Source: Glutamicibacter sp002979865
Lineage (GTDB): Bacteria; Actinomycetota; Actinomycetes; Actinomycetales; Micrococcaceae
Assembly (NCBI RefSeq): GCF_050030965.1
Contig: NZ_CP188297.1
Span: 1,054,001-1,118,000 of the forward strand
Direction of reading: 5' to 3'
DNA: 64,000 nt
The notes beneath the pieces were generated by a model that saw nothing but the letters and a program-made list of their open reading frames with translations, was not told the DNA's origin and did no database searches. The position numbers and the translations under genes are program-made. This document shows, one piece after another, positions 8,089 through 16,397 of the stretch (position 1 is the first letter of the stretch; every line of letters begins with the position of its first letter).

Positions 8089-9216
8089 CTAGCGGGTTGG
8101 CAGCAGGGCGGCGGCAACCTCTGCCTGGCACAGGTCGAAGGTCCCGATGACCGGGGTGGACAGCTGCGCCTGGGCTTCCATCGCGGCCAGCGGGGAGGCC
8201 GTGAGCACCCCGGAAACCGCGGCAACATCCAGGCCTGCTTCGCGCAGGATTCGCTCTCCGGCCTGGGCGCCCAAGGCGTCCTGGGCGCTGAACAGCACGC
8301 GGTCTACATGCTCGGCGAAAATCGGGTCGCGCAGCAAGCGGGAAGTTTCGCCCTGGAACAGCCCGTCGGCGATCTCGATGACCACTGCGTCTGCGCCGGT
8401 GGCGCTTTGCTCGCGGATCATCGCCACCAGCAGGTCGCGCACGGTTTCGTAGTCCAAGCGGTAGGTGGTTGGGAAGCCGAAGTCGGTGAAGTCGCAGACG
8501 CTGAAGGCGCCGGCATCGGTGAACAGGTTCGGATCATTGCCGGCACCCGTGCCGGTGGCCTTGCCTGCGGCAACTTCCATGCCGGAGTTGACCAGTCCGT
8601 TGACCAGGCATCCCAGGGTGGTGGACTTGCCGGAGTTCATCGAGGTGCCCAGCACTGCGATCACCGGCGGGCGCGGCGCGGCAACCTGCGCTGCGCGCGG
8701 CGATGCGTTCTCGATGCCCAGTGGAGCGAAGTCCACCAGGTTCACGACCTTGCCGTGGCGCATCAGCAGGCCTGCGGGCTGCAGCTGTGTCGCCATATCG
8801 ATCGAGGCGTGCTGTTCGATGACTTCGCTGGCGACACCGCCGCCTGCAACCAGCTGGCATGGACCCAGGTTATCCGGCACATGGGCCAGGAACTGGTCTG
8901 GTGCGTAGCGGTGGCCGTAGGCGACCATGATTTCCTGTCCGACGAACATCAGCTGGCGTCGGGAAACCGGGGACTGCAGGTGCGTGTGCTTGCCTAGCTC
9001 GGTCACAGTCGCGATGACGACGTCGCCGGCACGCGGCACCATGTTTGCGCGGCGCACGATCTCGAAATCCTGCGGATTGCGCTGCAGCTCGGCTGCAACG
9101 AAGCGGGTGGTGTAGGCAGCGCGGATGGTGCGGGCGCGCTGTGCATCGATCTGCTGCTGCACTTCATTGCGCGCTGCGGGGGTCTGCGTTGGAAGTGATT
9201 CTGCGATGATGGCCAT
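8089..9216 (-). CDS. DUF1611 P-loop protein (DgcN-like)
   Basis: 375 residues matching the DUF1611 family. Residues about 188-197 form a P-loop, GTSMNSGKST, in a MobB/BioD-like NTPase fold. Further family traits are GKATGTGAGNDP, then FTDFGFPTTY and the acidic VVIEIADGLFQGET. Family members DgcN/DgcA act in D-Glu or D-amino-acid metabolism in other bacteria. The usual DgcA racemase partner is not adjacent; instead a degenerate ABC protein follows. The substrate is therefore unassigned. TTTCAGTG-type AT-rich DNA lies upstream, with a GAAAGAGGAA ribosome-binding site. Confidence 0.75.
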   Translation of the reverse strand: MAIIAESLPTQTPAARNEVQQQIDAQRARTIRAAYTTRFVAAELQRNPQDFEIVRRANMVPRAGDVVIATVTELGKHTHLQSPVSRRQLMFVGQEIMVAYGHRYAPDQFLAHVPDNLGPCQLVAGGGVASEVIEQHASIDMATQLQPAGLLMRHGKVVNLVDFAPLGIENASPRAAQVAAPRPPVIAVLGTSMNSGKSTTLGCLVNGLVNSGMEVAAGKATGTGAGNDPNLFTDAGAFSVCDFTDFGFPTTYRLDYETVRDLLVAMIREQSATGADAVVIEIADGLFQGETSRLLRDPIFAEHVDRVLFSAQDALGAQAGERILREAGLDVAAVSGVLTASPLAAMEAQAQLSTPVIGTFDLCQAEVAAALLPTR

Positions 9217-9443
9217 CTGCCTATTCCTCTTTCAGTGTTTCCGGCCCGCCGTTGCGGTTTGCCGGTGCTGGCCGTGCTGCCAACGATTCCCAGTGAAACG
9301 AGCAATGGTTAACTGAAAGTGAACGGTTCATGAGGCGGCGAGGTGTATTCGATGAGAGGCCTATCATCTGCTTCTCATAAAGGCAGATCACCGCTTATTT
9401 ACGGGCTGACTAGTGCATTAGAAAAAACTTGATGAGACTTCTC

Positions 9444-9971
9444 TCATGCGGGCCGCGGTGCGGTGAAATGCGTGACGCGCGCATCACGGGCATCCAGGTG
9501 CGAGTACGGATGCTTGGTTTCCAACACCGTGGTTCCCAGGGTCGGATAGTTCATCGCCAGCTCGTAAACGGCTTCTTCATCCGAGTCCATTGCCGCCAAG
9601 CGCAGCGCCAATTCCTGGAGCACCGGCTGGTGCCCGATCACCAGCAGGTTGCTGACCGTATCGGGAACTTCATTGATGATGGAGCACAGCTGCGAGACTC
9701 CTGCGGTGAAAATGCGCGAATCGACATAGGGGGTCGGGCCCTTCTCGCCGAGTTCGGAAAGCACCCAGGCGCAGGTGGAGCGCGCACGCAGCGCGTCGGA
9801 GCAGATGATGTAGTCCGGTATCAGGCCATTCTCCACAAGCCAGGCTCCGGCGGCCGGGGCTTCGCGGTGCCCGCGGGCCGCCAGCGGCCGGTCGTGATCC
9901 GCGACGCCCAGCGGGTAGTCGGCTTTGGCGTGGCGCATCAGCATGAGCTTGCGGGAATGCATGGTGTTCAT
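9444..9971 (-). CDS. SixA-like histidine phosphatase family protein
   Basis: 175 residues of the phosphoglycerate-mutase-like histidine phosphatase fold. The catalytic signature is LMLMRHAKADYP near residue 10, with RPLAARGHREA after it, SDALRARSTCAWVL in the middle and VIGHQPVLQELA carrying the second His. The length and the RHAK version fit SixA-type phosphohistidine phosphatases. The true start may be the second Met (MHSRK), since the first gives only MNT more. It lies downstream of the winged-helix gene on the same strand but behind a strong hairpin, so it is probably transcribed separately at least in part. Confidence 0.82.
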   Translation of the reverse strand: MNTMHSRKLMLMRHAKADYPLGVADHDRPLAARGHREAPAAGAWLVENGLIPDYIICSDALRARSTCAWVLSELGEKGPTPYVDSRIFTAGVSQLCSIINEVPDTVSNLLVIGHQPVLQELALRLAAMDSDEEAVYELAMNYPTLGTTVLETKHPYSHLDARDARVTHFTAPRPA

Positions 9972-9986
9972 TGTTCCAGCTTAAGA

Positions 9987-10030
9987 CAGCAGTGGCGGGC
10001 AAACCGAACCCGGTTTGCCCGCCACTGCTG
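9987..10030 (-). terminator. 19-bp perfect stem terminator
   Basis: CAGCAGTGGCGGGCAAACC (9987-10005) pairs perfectly with its complement at 10012-10030 around a 6-nt loop. It sits 10 bp after the stop of the winged-helix gene and 15 bp before the SixA-like start. The minus-strand tail TCTTAAG is U-poor, so termination may be partial. Confidence 0.7.
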
Positions 10031-10040
10031 CCAGCTGATG

Positions 10041-10826
10041 CTAGATGGAGTATTCCGGAGCTGCCCAGACAACAACTTCTGGGTGCTCGTAGAAGCGGTA
10101 GCCCTGGCCACGTACGGTGCGCACGGTATTGGCCAGGCGTCCCAGCTTGGAACGCAGACGACGGATATGCACGTCGATGGTGCGTTCGTTAGGGACTTCT
10201 TCGGCATTGCGCCACAGGTTTTCCAGCAGCTCTTCGCGGCCTACGGTGCGGGTGCCGTTTTCCACGAGGAAGTTCAGCAGCTCGAATTCCTTGAAGGTCA
10301 GGTTCAGGGTTTCGCCATCCAGGTAGACTTCGCGGCGCGAGAGGTCGATCAGCACGCCAGATGGGCGCGGGGTGGATGGACGGGCTTCAGCGCGTGGCCG
10401 GCGGGAAATCGTCGGATCGCCCAAAGCCTGGCGAACTACATCGATGGGCTCACCCTGGGCGCTAGTTGGAGCCAGTGCCACGGCGGCATGGGTCTGCGCT
10501 TGCGGCGACAAGGTGGCCAGGAAGGCGCGGACCTGGGTGGCCAGCTTGCCCAGCGAGGTGCCCTGCGCCTGGGCGGCAGTTTCATCCAGGCCCACGTAGA
10601 GCACGAAGCCGCGTGCGGAGGTGTCGGCGCTTGGCTGGCCTGTTGACTGCACTGGAGTGCTAGCCGGCTGATGCGATGCATCACGTGTTTCATGAACATT
10701 GGAAACCGCGCGCAGCGGACGGTAACCCGCTGGTGCATAGCTGCCAGAAGCTGAACGCTGCGCAGCTGCTGCGCGGTTCTGCGCATTGCGAATTGAAACG
10801 TGGACGTATCCGGAACCAGCCGACAT
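10041..10826 (-). CDS. Stand-alone OmpR-type winged-helix DNA-binding protein
   Basis: 261 residues from the ATG at 10826 (MSAGSGYVHVSIR); an ATG 10 codons upstream is possible, but the AAAGAGGAAAAG ribosome-binding site fits the later one. The last 100 residues are a complete OmpR/PhoB effector domain: VLIDLSRREVYLDGE, LTFKEFELLNFLVENG, GREELLENLW, ERTIDVHIRRLRSKLG and TVRGQGYRF. The first 150 residues are Ala/Gln-rich and contain no receiver Asp or phosphorylation motif (GFVLYVGLDETAAQAQG is the most ordered part). It is therefore not a classical response regulator. Similar proteins are known in Arthrobacter relatives; the signal it senses is unknown. Confidence 0.78.
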   Translation of the reverse strand: MSAGSGYVHVSIRNAQNRAAAAQRSASGSYAPAGYRPLRAVSNVHETRDASHQPASTPVQSTGQPSADTSARGFVLYVGLDETAAQAQGTSLGKLATQVRAFLATLSPQAQTHAAVALAPTSAQGEPIDVVRQALGDPTISRRPRAEARPSTPRPSGVLIDLSRREVYLDGETLNLTFKEFELLNFLVENGTRTVGREELLENLWRNAEEVPNERTIDVHIRRLRSKLGRLANTVRTVRGQGYRFYEHPEVVVWAAPEYSI

Positions 10827-11440
10827 AATCTTTTCCTCTTTTAGTGCGAAGGCCAAGTGGTTTGGCGCTCATGCTTCGGGTTTTGCTTGCGCTGTTCGCG
10901 GCCTTCGTCCACGTTCAGCAGTTGGGTTTCCCGTCAATAACTCCCAAAATCGGATTACAAATCACTCATAATTCGGCTTGGAGGCCATGGACGCCGAGCA
11001 TTCGTTGAGGACGATCTTGGGCAACTCGATGTTGGAATCCGAGGTGCTTTTACCGTCCTGCGCCGTACTCACACCTCTAGTTTCCTCGTAACATTGGCAA
11101 CTTGCAAGTAACAATGAACACCTGCGTCCACATAGTGAGACGAATGTTTCCAAACGTGACGCACAACACTTTAGACAATTCTAGGCTACCTAAGCGCTTA
11201 ACTAAACAATATGGTCAACATATCAATAGAACTTCGTCATTATGTCCGGTCCATTCATAGGCCTGAATATTCATTCATCACTATGGTCCGTCCACGCTTC
11301 AATCATTCGTCGTTCTTAGGGGTTGACCAAATTAACCACTATCGGTTCGGGTTTTCCCCGCATAAAATCGACTTATAGTCATAGCTGGCACACAGCAAAA
11401 ACATATTCTCGGCCCATGGCAATAGGACAAGCTGATTAAC
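10827..11440. other. AT-rich intergenic region between divergent regulators
   Basis: About 610 bp without a supportable gene. The base composition is clearly more AT-rich than the neighbours. Near the right end TTGACC (11324-11329) and several TANNNT hexamers, such as TATAGT around 11374, could drive the two-component operon. Related strings GTCCGGTCCATTC and ATGGTCCGTCC recur at about 11240-11295. A 63-codon minus-strand frame at 10962-11153 has no ribosome-binding site or protein-like composition. Confidence 0.5.
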
Positions 11441-12181
11441 ATGAATGAATCACGATTCTCCCCTTCGCAATTGCCCCGGCTGACTCACCCTGATGGCACG
11501 GCAATCAAAGTTCTCGTGGTCGATGATGAACCTTCATTGGCGGAATTGGTCGCCATGGGAACCCGCATGCTCGGCTGGGAAGCCACGATGGCCCACGATG
11601 GGCCCGAAGCAGTAGCCACCGCTCGCTCCCTAGCGCCGGACGTACTGGTTCTCGACTGGATGCTGCCTGGGTTCGACGGCCCCGAGGTGTTGCGCAAGGT
11701 GCGCACCCACTTCCCTGAAATCCCCGTACTTTTCCTCACTGCCAAGGACGCGGTTGAAGACCGTATCGAGGGCCTGGGGGCCGGTGCAGACGACTACGTC
11801 GCCAAGCCCTTCAGCCTCGAAGAGGTCCTGATCCGATTGCACAGACTCGTGGAACGTTCCGGTGCGGCCACTGCGGATTCCGCTGAATTGGTCGTCGGCG
11901 ATCTGGTGCTGAACATGGACTCGCACGACGTATCCCGCGCAGGCCGCGAAATTTCGCTGACCGCCACCGAATTCGACCTGCTCAGCTACCTGATGAACAA
12001 CGCCCGCCGCGTGGTATCCAAGTCGCAGATCCTGGACAACGTCTGGCACTACGATTTCGACGGCCAGGCGAACATCGTCGAACTGTACATCTCGTACCTG
12101 CGCAAGAAGATTGACGTTGACGCGGAACCGATGATCCACACCGTGCGTGGCGTTGGCTACGTGCTGAAGCCGGCTGCATGA
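11441..12181 (+). CDS. OmpR-family response regulator
   Basis: 246 residues. The receiver domain spans about 23-135: acidic pocket VVDDE, phospho-acceptor Asp72 in VLVLDWMLPGFDGPE, Thr in FLTAKD and Lys in YVAKPF. The effector domain spans about 145-246: SRAGREISLTATEFDLLSYL, VVSKSQILDNVW, NIVELYISYLRKKID and TVRGVGYVL. The kinase gene begins inside its stop (ATGA overlap), so this is a standard TrcR/MprA-like two-component operon. ATG start with little Shine-Dalgarno signal (GACAAGCTGATTAAC). Confidence 0.93.
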   Translation: MNESRFSPSQLPRLTHPDGTAIKVLVVDDEPSLAELVAMGTRMLGWEATMAHDGPEAVATARSLAPDVLVLDWMLPGFDGPEVLRKVRTHFPEIPVLFLTAKDAVEDRIEGLGAGADDYVAKPFSLEEVLIRLHRLVERSGAATADSAELVVGDLVLNMDSHDVSRAGREISLTATEFDLLSYLMNNARRVVSKSQILDNVWHYDFDGQANIVELYISYLRKKIDVDAEPMIHTVRGVGYVLKPAA

Positions 12182-13689
12182 GTTTCTTTTCCCCGAATAC
12201 CAGGGTGAGCTCGCCGCACGCGCTGCAGCGCAAACTGCTGCTCATCCTGCTGACCTCGGTCACCGCCGTATCTGTCTTGCTCGGCCTGCTCTATAACGCG
12301 GGCATGCGCCAGACCTTGATGGACCAGCTCAACAGCCAGCTGCGGCTCACCACCGAACGCGCGCTGAATTATTCGCAGGGTGCACCAGCGGTGAACTCCC
12401 GGCTTGATGCCCCCGGCCAGTCCGCCGGCACGCTGACCGCGCGGTTCGTCGACAAATACGTCTTCAACGGCGGGGTGCTGGACGAACGCACCGGCGTGCT
12501 GAAGCAGCTGAGCCAGGAAGATGCCATCCCGATGGTGGATCTGGAGCTGAGCACGTTGCGTGCCGGCGGGCAGTTCAAGCCGGTACGTGCCCACCTGACT
12601 GTGGGCGACTATTACCTCGTCGCAGTCAAGGACTCTGGATCCAACGGCATCCTGATTGTCGGATTGCCCCTGCACAGCACCGATCTGGCGTTGCGCGGCA
12701 TGGCCTGGCTGACGCTGTTCATCGCCTTGATCCTGATCGCCGGTGCGGGCCTGGCCGGTTCGTGGCTGATCTCCCGCTCGCTTGCCTCGCTGAAGCGCGT
12801 GGCCACCGTGGCTGCTTCGGTTGCCGCCGAAGAGCTTGATTCAGGAAAGGTGGACCTGACCCAGCGCGTCCCGGCGCAAGATGCAGTCCCCGGTACCGAG
12901 GTGGGCAATGTCGGCAATGCGCTGAACGCGATGATCAGCAACGTCTCCACCGCACTGACCGCCCGCGAGAAGTCCCAGGCCCAGATGCGCCAATTTGTCG
13001 CCGATGCCTCGCACGAACTGCGCACTCCGCTCTCGGCGATCCGCGGCTACACCGAGCTGCTCTCGGCCACTGAGCATTTCTCCCCGGACGGGCAGCGCTC
13101 GGTGGACCGCGTTCTGCAGCAAAGCAGCCGAATGAGCTCACTGGTTGAGAATCTGCTGCTCCTGGCTCGGCTGGATGAGGAGAATGCGTTCAAACGCAGC
13201 GAAATTGACCTGTGCTCGCTGACATCGGATATCACCGAGGACTTCAAGCTCACCGCGAGCGACCACCATTGGGAGTTCGACTGCCAGGCGCCGCAGACCA
13301 TTGTCAATGGCGACTCGGCCTCGCTTCGCCGGGTGATCACCAACCTCTTGGCCAACGCCCGCAAGCACACGACGGCCGGAAACACCGTCACCGTTTCGGT
13401 GGACCAAGACGAAGACACCGATGAAGCCATCATCCGGGTTCACGACACCGGTGAGGGCATTGCCCCGGAATTCCTGCCTCGGGTCTTCGAACGTTTCACC
13501 CGCGCCGACAAGGCGCGTTCTGGCTCCGATGGCACGACCGGGCTGGGCCTGCCGATCGCCAAGAGCATCGTCGAAGCCCACGGGGGCACCGTCACGGTCA
13601 CCTCCCAGCCAGGAGATACCGTCTTCGAGGTCCGGCTTCCGTTGGACACGCCCGAAACCGGTGAAGAAACGCCGAAGGCTGCGGTGTAG
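12178..13689 (+). CDS. HAMP-containing sensor histidine kinase
   Basis: 503 residues. Helix 1 is at about 20-40, followed by an extracytoplasmic sensor region to about 170 and helix 2 at about 178-198. A HAMP linker precedes the HisKA domain with His279 in DASHELRTPLSAIRGY. The ATPase domain shows the N-box (VITNLLANARKHT), VHDTGEGI and GTTGLGLPIAKSIVEAHGG. It overlaps the upstream response regulator gene by 4 bp, its cognate partner. The stop codon sits in the loop of a 15-bp hairpin, which is likely the terminator. The signal sensed is not evident from the sequence. Confidence 0.93.
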   Translation: MSFFSPNTRVSSPHALQRKLLLILLTSVTAVSVLLGLLYNAGMRQTLMDQLNSQLRLTTERALNYSQGAPAVNSRLDAPGQSAGTLTARFVDKYVFNGGVLDERTGVLKQLSQEDAIPMVDLELSTLRAGGQFKPVRAHLTVGDYYLVAVKDSGSNGILIVGLPLHSTDLALRGMAWLTLFIALILIAGAGLAGSWLISRSLASLKRVATVAASVAAEELDSGKVDLTQRVPAQDAVPGTEVGNVGNALNAMISNVSTALTAREKSQAQMRQFVADASHELRTPLSAIRGYTELLSATEHFSPDGQRSVDRVLQQSSRMSSLVENLLLLARLDEENAFKRSEIDLCSLTSDITEDFKLTASDHHWEFDCQAPQTIVNGDSASLRRVITNLLANARKHTTAGNTVTVSVDQDEDTDEAIIRVHDTGEGIAPEFLPRVFERFTRADKARSGSDGTTGLGLPIAKSIVEAHGGTVTVTSQPGDTVFEVRLPLDTPETGEETPKAAV

Positions 13690-13705
13690 TCACCGCAGCC
13701 TTCGG
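13672..13705. terminator. Bidirectional terminator overlapping the kinase stop codon
   Basis: CCGAAGGCTGCGGTG (13672-13686) and its perfect complement (13691-13705) form a 15-bp stem with a TAGT loop. The kinase stop codon TAG is the loop. The convergent upp gene ends 20 bp away, so the hairpin probably serves both. Confidence 0.75.
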
Positions 13706-13724
13706 GCACATCGCTTAGCTGGAA

Positions 13725-14372
13725 CTAGGCGATGGGCGGGGTCACGCCATACAGGCGGTCGCCGGCATCGCCCAGGCCTGGGATGATGTAGGACTTCTCG
13801 TCCAGCTTTTCGTCCATCGCTGCCAGCACGATGTGCACGCGATGATCGCCACCGTGGATTTCCTTCAGACGCTCGATGCCCTCAGGGGCAGCGATCAGGC
13901 AAATGCAGGTAACGGATTCTGCGCCGCGTTCGAAGATGAACTTGATGGCCTCGGCCAGGGTGCCGCCGGTGGCCAGCATCGGATCCAGCACGAACACTTG
14001 GCGGCCGGCCAAGTCATTTGGCACGCGGTCAGCGTAGGTGATGATGTCCAGGGTTGCCTCGTTGCGGGCCATGCCCAGGAAGCCGACCTCAGCGGTCGGA
14101 ACCAGGCGGGTCATGCCTTCGAGCATGCCCAGGCCGGCGCGCAGGATGGGGACAACCAGCGGGGTCGGCTTGGCAATGGAGGTACCGGTGGTGGTGGCGA
14201 CCGGGGTCTGCACCTCAACGTTTTCGGTTTTCACCTCGCGGGTTGCCTCATAAGCCAGCAGGGTGACCAGTTCGTCGGTCAGCTGGCGGAAAATCGAGGA
14301 TGGGGTGTTCTTATCACGAAGAACCGAAACCTTGTGTGCCACCAGTGGGTGGTCGACTACCTGTACGCGCAT
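13725..14372 (-). CDS. upp: Uracil phosphoribosyltransferase
   Basis: 215 residues, the usual length. It converts uracil and PRPP to UMP in pyrimidine salvage, in the cytoplasm. Diagnostic motifs are PILRAGLGMLEGM, the PRPP loop VFVLDPMLATGGTLAEAI, and the uracil-binding C-terminus YIIPGLGDAGDRLYG. The start MRVQVVDHPLVAHKVSVLRD matches the conserved beginning. It is convergent with the histidine kinase gene and divergent from tadA, with about 170 bp between. Confidence 0.96.
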   Translation of the reverse strand: MRVQVVDHPLVAHKVSVLRDKNTPSSIFRQLTDELVTLLAYEATREVKTENVEVQTPVATTTGTSIAKPTPLVVPILRAGLGMLEGMTRLVPTAEVGFLGMARNEATLDIITYADRVPNDLAGRQVFVLDPMLATGGTLAEAIKFIFERGAESVTCICLIAAPEGIERLKEIHGGDHRVHIVLAAMDEKLDEKSYIIPGLGDAGDRLYGVTPPIA

Positions 14373-14541
14373 AAGTAGAAATCTATCAGCACCGACTCAG
14401 GCAAATCGAGAGATATCCCCGATTTCCCGCCGTTAAAGCACTTTGGTGTGCCCAAGGAAACAGCAAACTTCAGTGCAGTGCGCAGTGCACCACACTCCGG
14501 GCGCCCGGCTACCGTCCCAAAACACGTAAAGTGAAAGCACT

Positions 14542-15018
14542 ATGGTGCACGAATTTGATGCTTGGATGGACCTCGCCTTGGCTGAAGCGCGCGAAGCGCT
14601 GGCCACTGATGACGTACCCATCGGCGCCGTCATCCTCTCCCCCGAAGGCGAAGTCCTGGCCACCGGACGCAACGAGCGCGAGGCCATCAAGGACCCCACG
14701 GCGCATGCCGAGGTGGTCGCCATTCGCAATGCGGTCAAGGCCTTGGAAGCCAAGGGACAAGATGATGGCTGGCGCTTATCCGACTGCACCCTGGTGGTGA
14801 CCCTTGAGCCCTGCGCCATGTGCGCCGGGGCAATAGTCCTTTCGCGCATTCCCAAATTGGTCTTCGGGGCCTGGGACGAGAAGGCCGGCGCGTGCGGCTC
14901 GGTCTTCGATATCGTCCGTGAACCGCGATTGAACCATTGGGTCGAGGTGTACTCGCGGGTCAAGGAAGAAGAATGCGGTGACCTGTTGCGTGAATTCTTC
15001 CGGAGCAAGCGCGGCTAG
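14542..15018 (+). CDS. tadA: tRNA-specific adenosine deaminase
   Basis: 158 residues of the cytidine/deoxycytidylate deaminase fold. It deaminates A34 of tRNA-Arg(ACG) to inosine. The zinc site is complete: HAEVVAIRNA with the proton-shuttling Glu, and PCAMCAGAIVLSR. VPIGAVIL near the start and the C-terminal LLREFFRSKR are TadA features. It lies directly upstream of a tRNA-Ser gene; no obvious hairpin separates them. Confidence 0.93.
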   Translation: MVHEFDAWMDLALAEAREALATDDVPIGAVILSPEGEVLATGRNEREAIKDPTAHAEVVAIRNAVKALEAKGQDDGWRLSDCTLVVTLEPCAMCAGAIVLSRIPKLVFGAWDEKAGACGSVFDIVREPRLNHWVEVYSRVKEEECGDLLREFFRSKRG

Positions 15019-15112
15019 AAACCGACGTTGATGTGTTTCGGAACACTTCAGGCCAAAAACAGCGCTCTCGTTTTTGTTTTCGCCTGATGTTCGTTATAGA
15101 GTTATCAGGTCT

Positions 15113-15203
15113 GGTGACGTGTCCGAGCGGCCGAAGGTGCAACACTCGAAATGTTGTGTACGGTAACCCCGTACCGTGGGTTCAAATCCCACCGTCACCG
15201 CCA
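15113..15203 (+). tRNA. tRNA-Ser (anticodon CGA)
   Basis: The 91-nt cloverleaf includes the CCA end. The acceptor stem GGTGACG/CGTCACC is perfect, with discriminator G. The anticodon arm is CAACA-CTCGAAA-TGTTG, giving anticodon CGA (reads UCG). A long variable arm (GTACGG...CCGTAC) is typical of serine, and the T arm is GTGGG-TTCAAAT-CCCAC. Its 3' end is the attachment site of the element that follows. Confidence 0.97.
15181..15203 (+). repeat. attL: 3' end of tRNA-Ser
   Basis: The 23-bp segment runs from the T loop to CCA and is repeated at 25911-25933 with one mismatch (C at 15193, A at 25923). It leaves the tRNA gene intact. Confidence 0.9.
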
Positions 15204-15207
15204 AGAG

Positions 15208-15254
15208 AAAGACCTTGAAATGCCTAGTCAAATAGGTGTTTCAAGGTCTTTTTT
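15208..15254 (+). terminator. Element-borne terminator after the tRNA
   Basis: AAAGACCTTGAAA (15208-15220) pairs with TTTCAAGGTCTTT (15239-15251), with an inner CCTA/TAGG pair and a T tract. It lies just inside the element, so it replaces the original tRNA terminator now displaced to 25936-25968. It can also terminate the integrase transcript. Confidence 0.85.
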
Positions 15255-15260
15255 GTTTTC

Positions 15261-16397
15261 TCAGGCAGGATTTGGGCACGTTTTGGGCACACCCATTTGT
15301 GACACGACATGATTCAAAGCTACCGCTACGCCGTCTAAATCGTCATCGAACAGTTCCGCGTACACGTCCAACGTCATTGACGCGGAGCTATGGCCGAGCA
15401 TTCTTTGAACCGCTTTCACGTTCGCCCCGGCACTCACGGCGAAGCTTGCAGCCGTGTGGCGCAAGTCGTGAGGCGTGACTCGCGGAACCCCGGCGCGCTG
15501 AACTGCCTTGAGGAACCAGCTACCGCGCCCGCTGCCCCCACTAATAGCCCGCAGGTATGTTCCATCAGGATTCGGGAAAACCAAATCCTCGCGGTGTTTG
15601 CCCTTGCACGCTTCACCAATCGCCGGGGCAAGGAACTCGGGAAACGGAACCGACCGGCGCTCATGGCTTTTCGGTGTGCCTACTTTAATTTTCCCGCCAA
15701 CGTCTACAGCGTTTTGATTGACGTTGAACCGGCGCCGAATCATATCTACGTCTTGCACGCGCAGCCCGGTAACTTCGCCCCAGCGCAACCCGCAATAGGC
15801 CAGCACGCGGATTAGCGCAGGATACTTAGAGTTATCGGCCAGGTCTCGCACTTGCTCATGGCTCAAGAACACATGTTCTTTCTTGGACTTGCGCGGAAGG
15901 TCGACACCTCGCGCCGGGTTAGCCTGGAGCCGTCGATCTTTAACGGCGTCATCAAGAATCGCGGCCAGCACACCGTATGCGCGAATAACCGTTGTCGCTG
16001 ATTTGGGCTTCTTGGCGGGCTTCGCTTTCTCATCACCAATTGACAGATTGGTTACCCATGCTTGCACGTCTGTAAAGACGATTTTCGAGATTGGGAACTT
16101 TCCCCAGACCGGTTCGACATGCACGCGCCAAGCAATCTCTAGCGGACGATATGCCGAAGGTTTCAGCCCTTGCTTTCGTTCCAACCAGGACGGCCCCAGC
16201 TCGGCAATGGTCTTATTGGCTAGCGCCGGGTCAATGAATGCGCCCGTAGCCTTATCGACCTCTACCGACGCCAAAAATAGGTTGGCATCGCGCTTAGTTT
16301 TAAAGCCGCGCTTTTTTGTCGTAGTTCGGTCAGGTTTGCGATAGCGCACCATGTACCGGCGACCGGCTTTAGTCTCGTAGCCCTCAATCGTCGCCAT
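15261..16397 (-). CDS. int: Tyrosine recombinase (phage-type integrase)
   Basis: 378 residues from ATG 16397 (MATIEGYETKAGRRYMVRYRK); a possible earlier start adds 10 residues. The N-terminal AP2-like arm-binding domain (to about 65) is followed by a SAM-like core-binding domain (about 70-170) and the catalytic domain. Catalytic residues are visible: Arg in YCGLRWGE (about 204), HDLRHTAASF (about 307), LGHSSASM and the nucleophile Tyr in TLDVYAELF (about 343). It should recombine attP with the tRNA-Ser 3' end. The 3' end of the gene lies 57 bp inside attL. The start overlaps the XRE gene by 14 bp, so the two are co-transcribed. Confidence 0.95.
   Translation of the reverse strand: MATIEGYETKAGRRYMVRYRKPDRTTTKKRGFKTKRDANLFLASVEVDKATGAFIDPALANKTIAELGPSWLERKQGLKPSAYRPLEIAWRVHVEPVWGKFPISKIVFTDVQAWVTNLSIGDEKAKPAKKPKSATTVIRAYGVLAAILDDAVKDRRLQANPARGVDLPRKSKKEHVFLSHEQVRDLADNSKYPALIRVLAYCGLRWGEVTGLRVQDVDMIRRRFNVNQNAVDVGGKIKVGTPKSHERRSVPFPEFLAPAIGEACKGKHREDLVFPNPDGTYLRAISGGSGRGSWFLKAVQRAGVPRVTPHDLRHTAASFAVSAGANVKAVQRMLGHSSASMTLDVYAELFDDDLDGVAVALNHVVSQMGVPKTCPNPA
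15270..15291. repeat. Tandem 11-bp repeat, left (candidate integrase arm sites)
   Basis: Two head-to-tail copies of TTTGGGCAC(G/A), within the last codons of the integrase gene. The same tandem pair, in the same orientation, is present near attR at 25794-25815. Confidence 0.5.

Noticed and set aside
6191..8092. 633-codon open frame on the plus strand
   Set aside because: It starts inside the TetR gene and runs opposite the ABC exporter-like gene; low-complexity Arg/Gln-rich sequence, no ribosome-binding site.
10962..11153. 63-codon minus-strand frame in the AT-rich gap
   Set aside because: No ribosome-binding site, unusual Ser/Cys-rich composition and no continuity with neighbouring genes.
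14960..15218. Short frames across the tRNA-Ser gene
   Set aside because: They overlap the tRNA on both strands and have no coding character.
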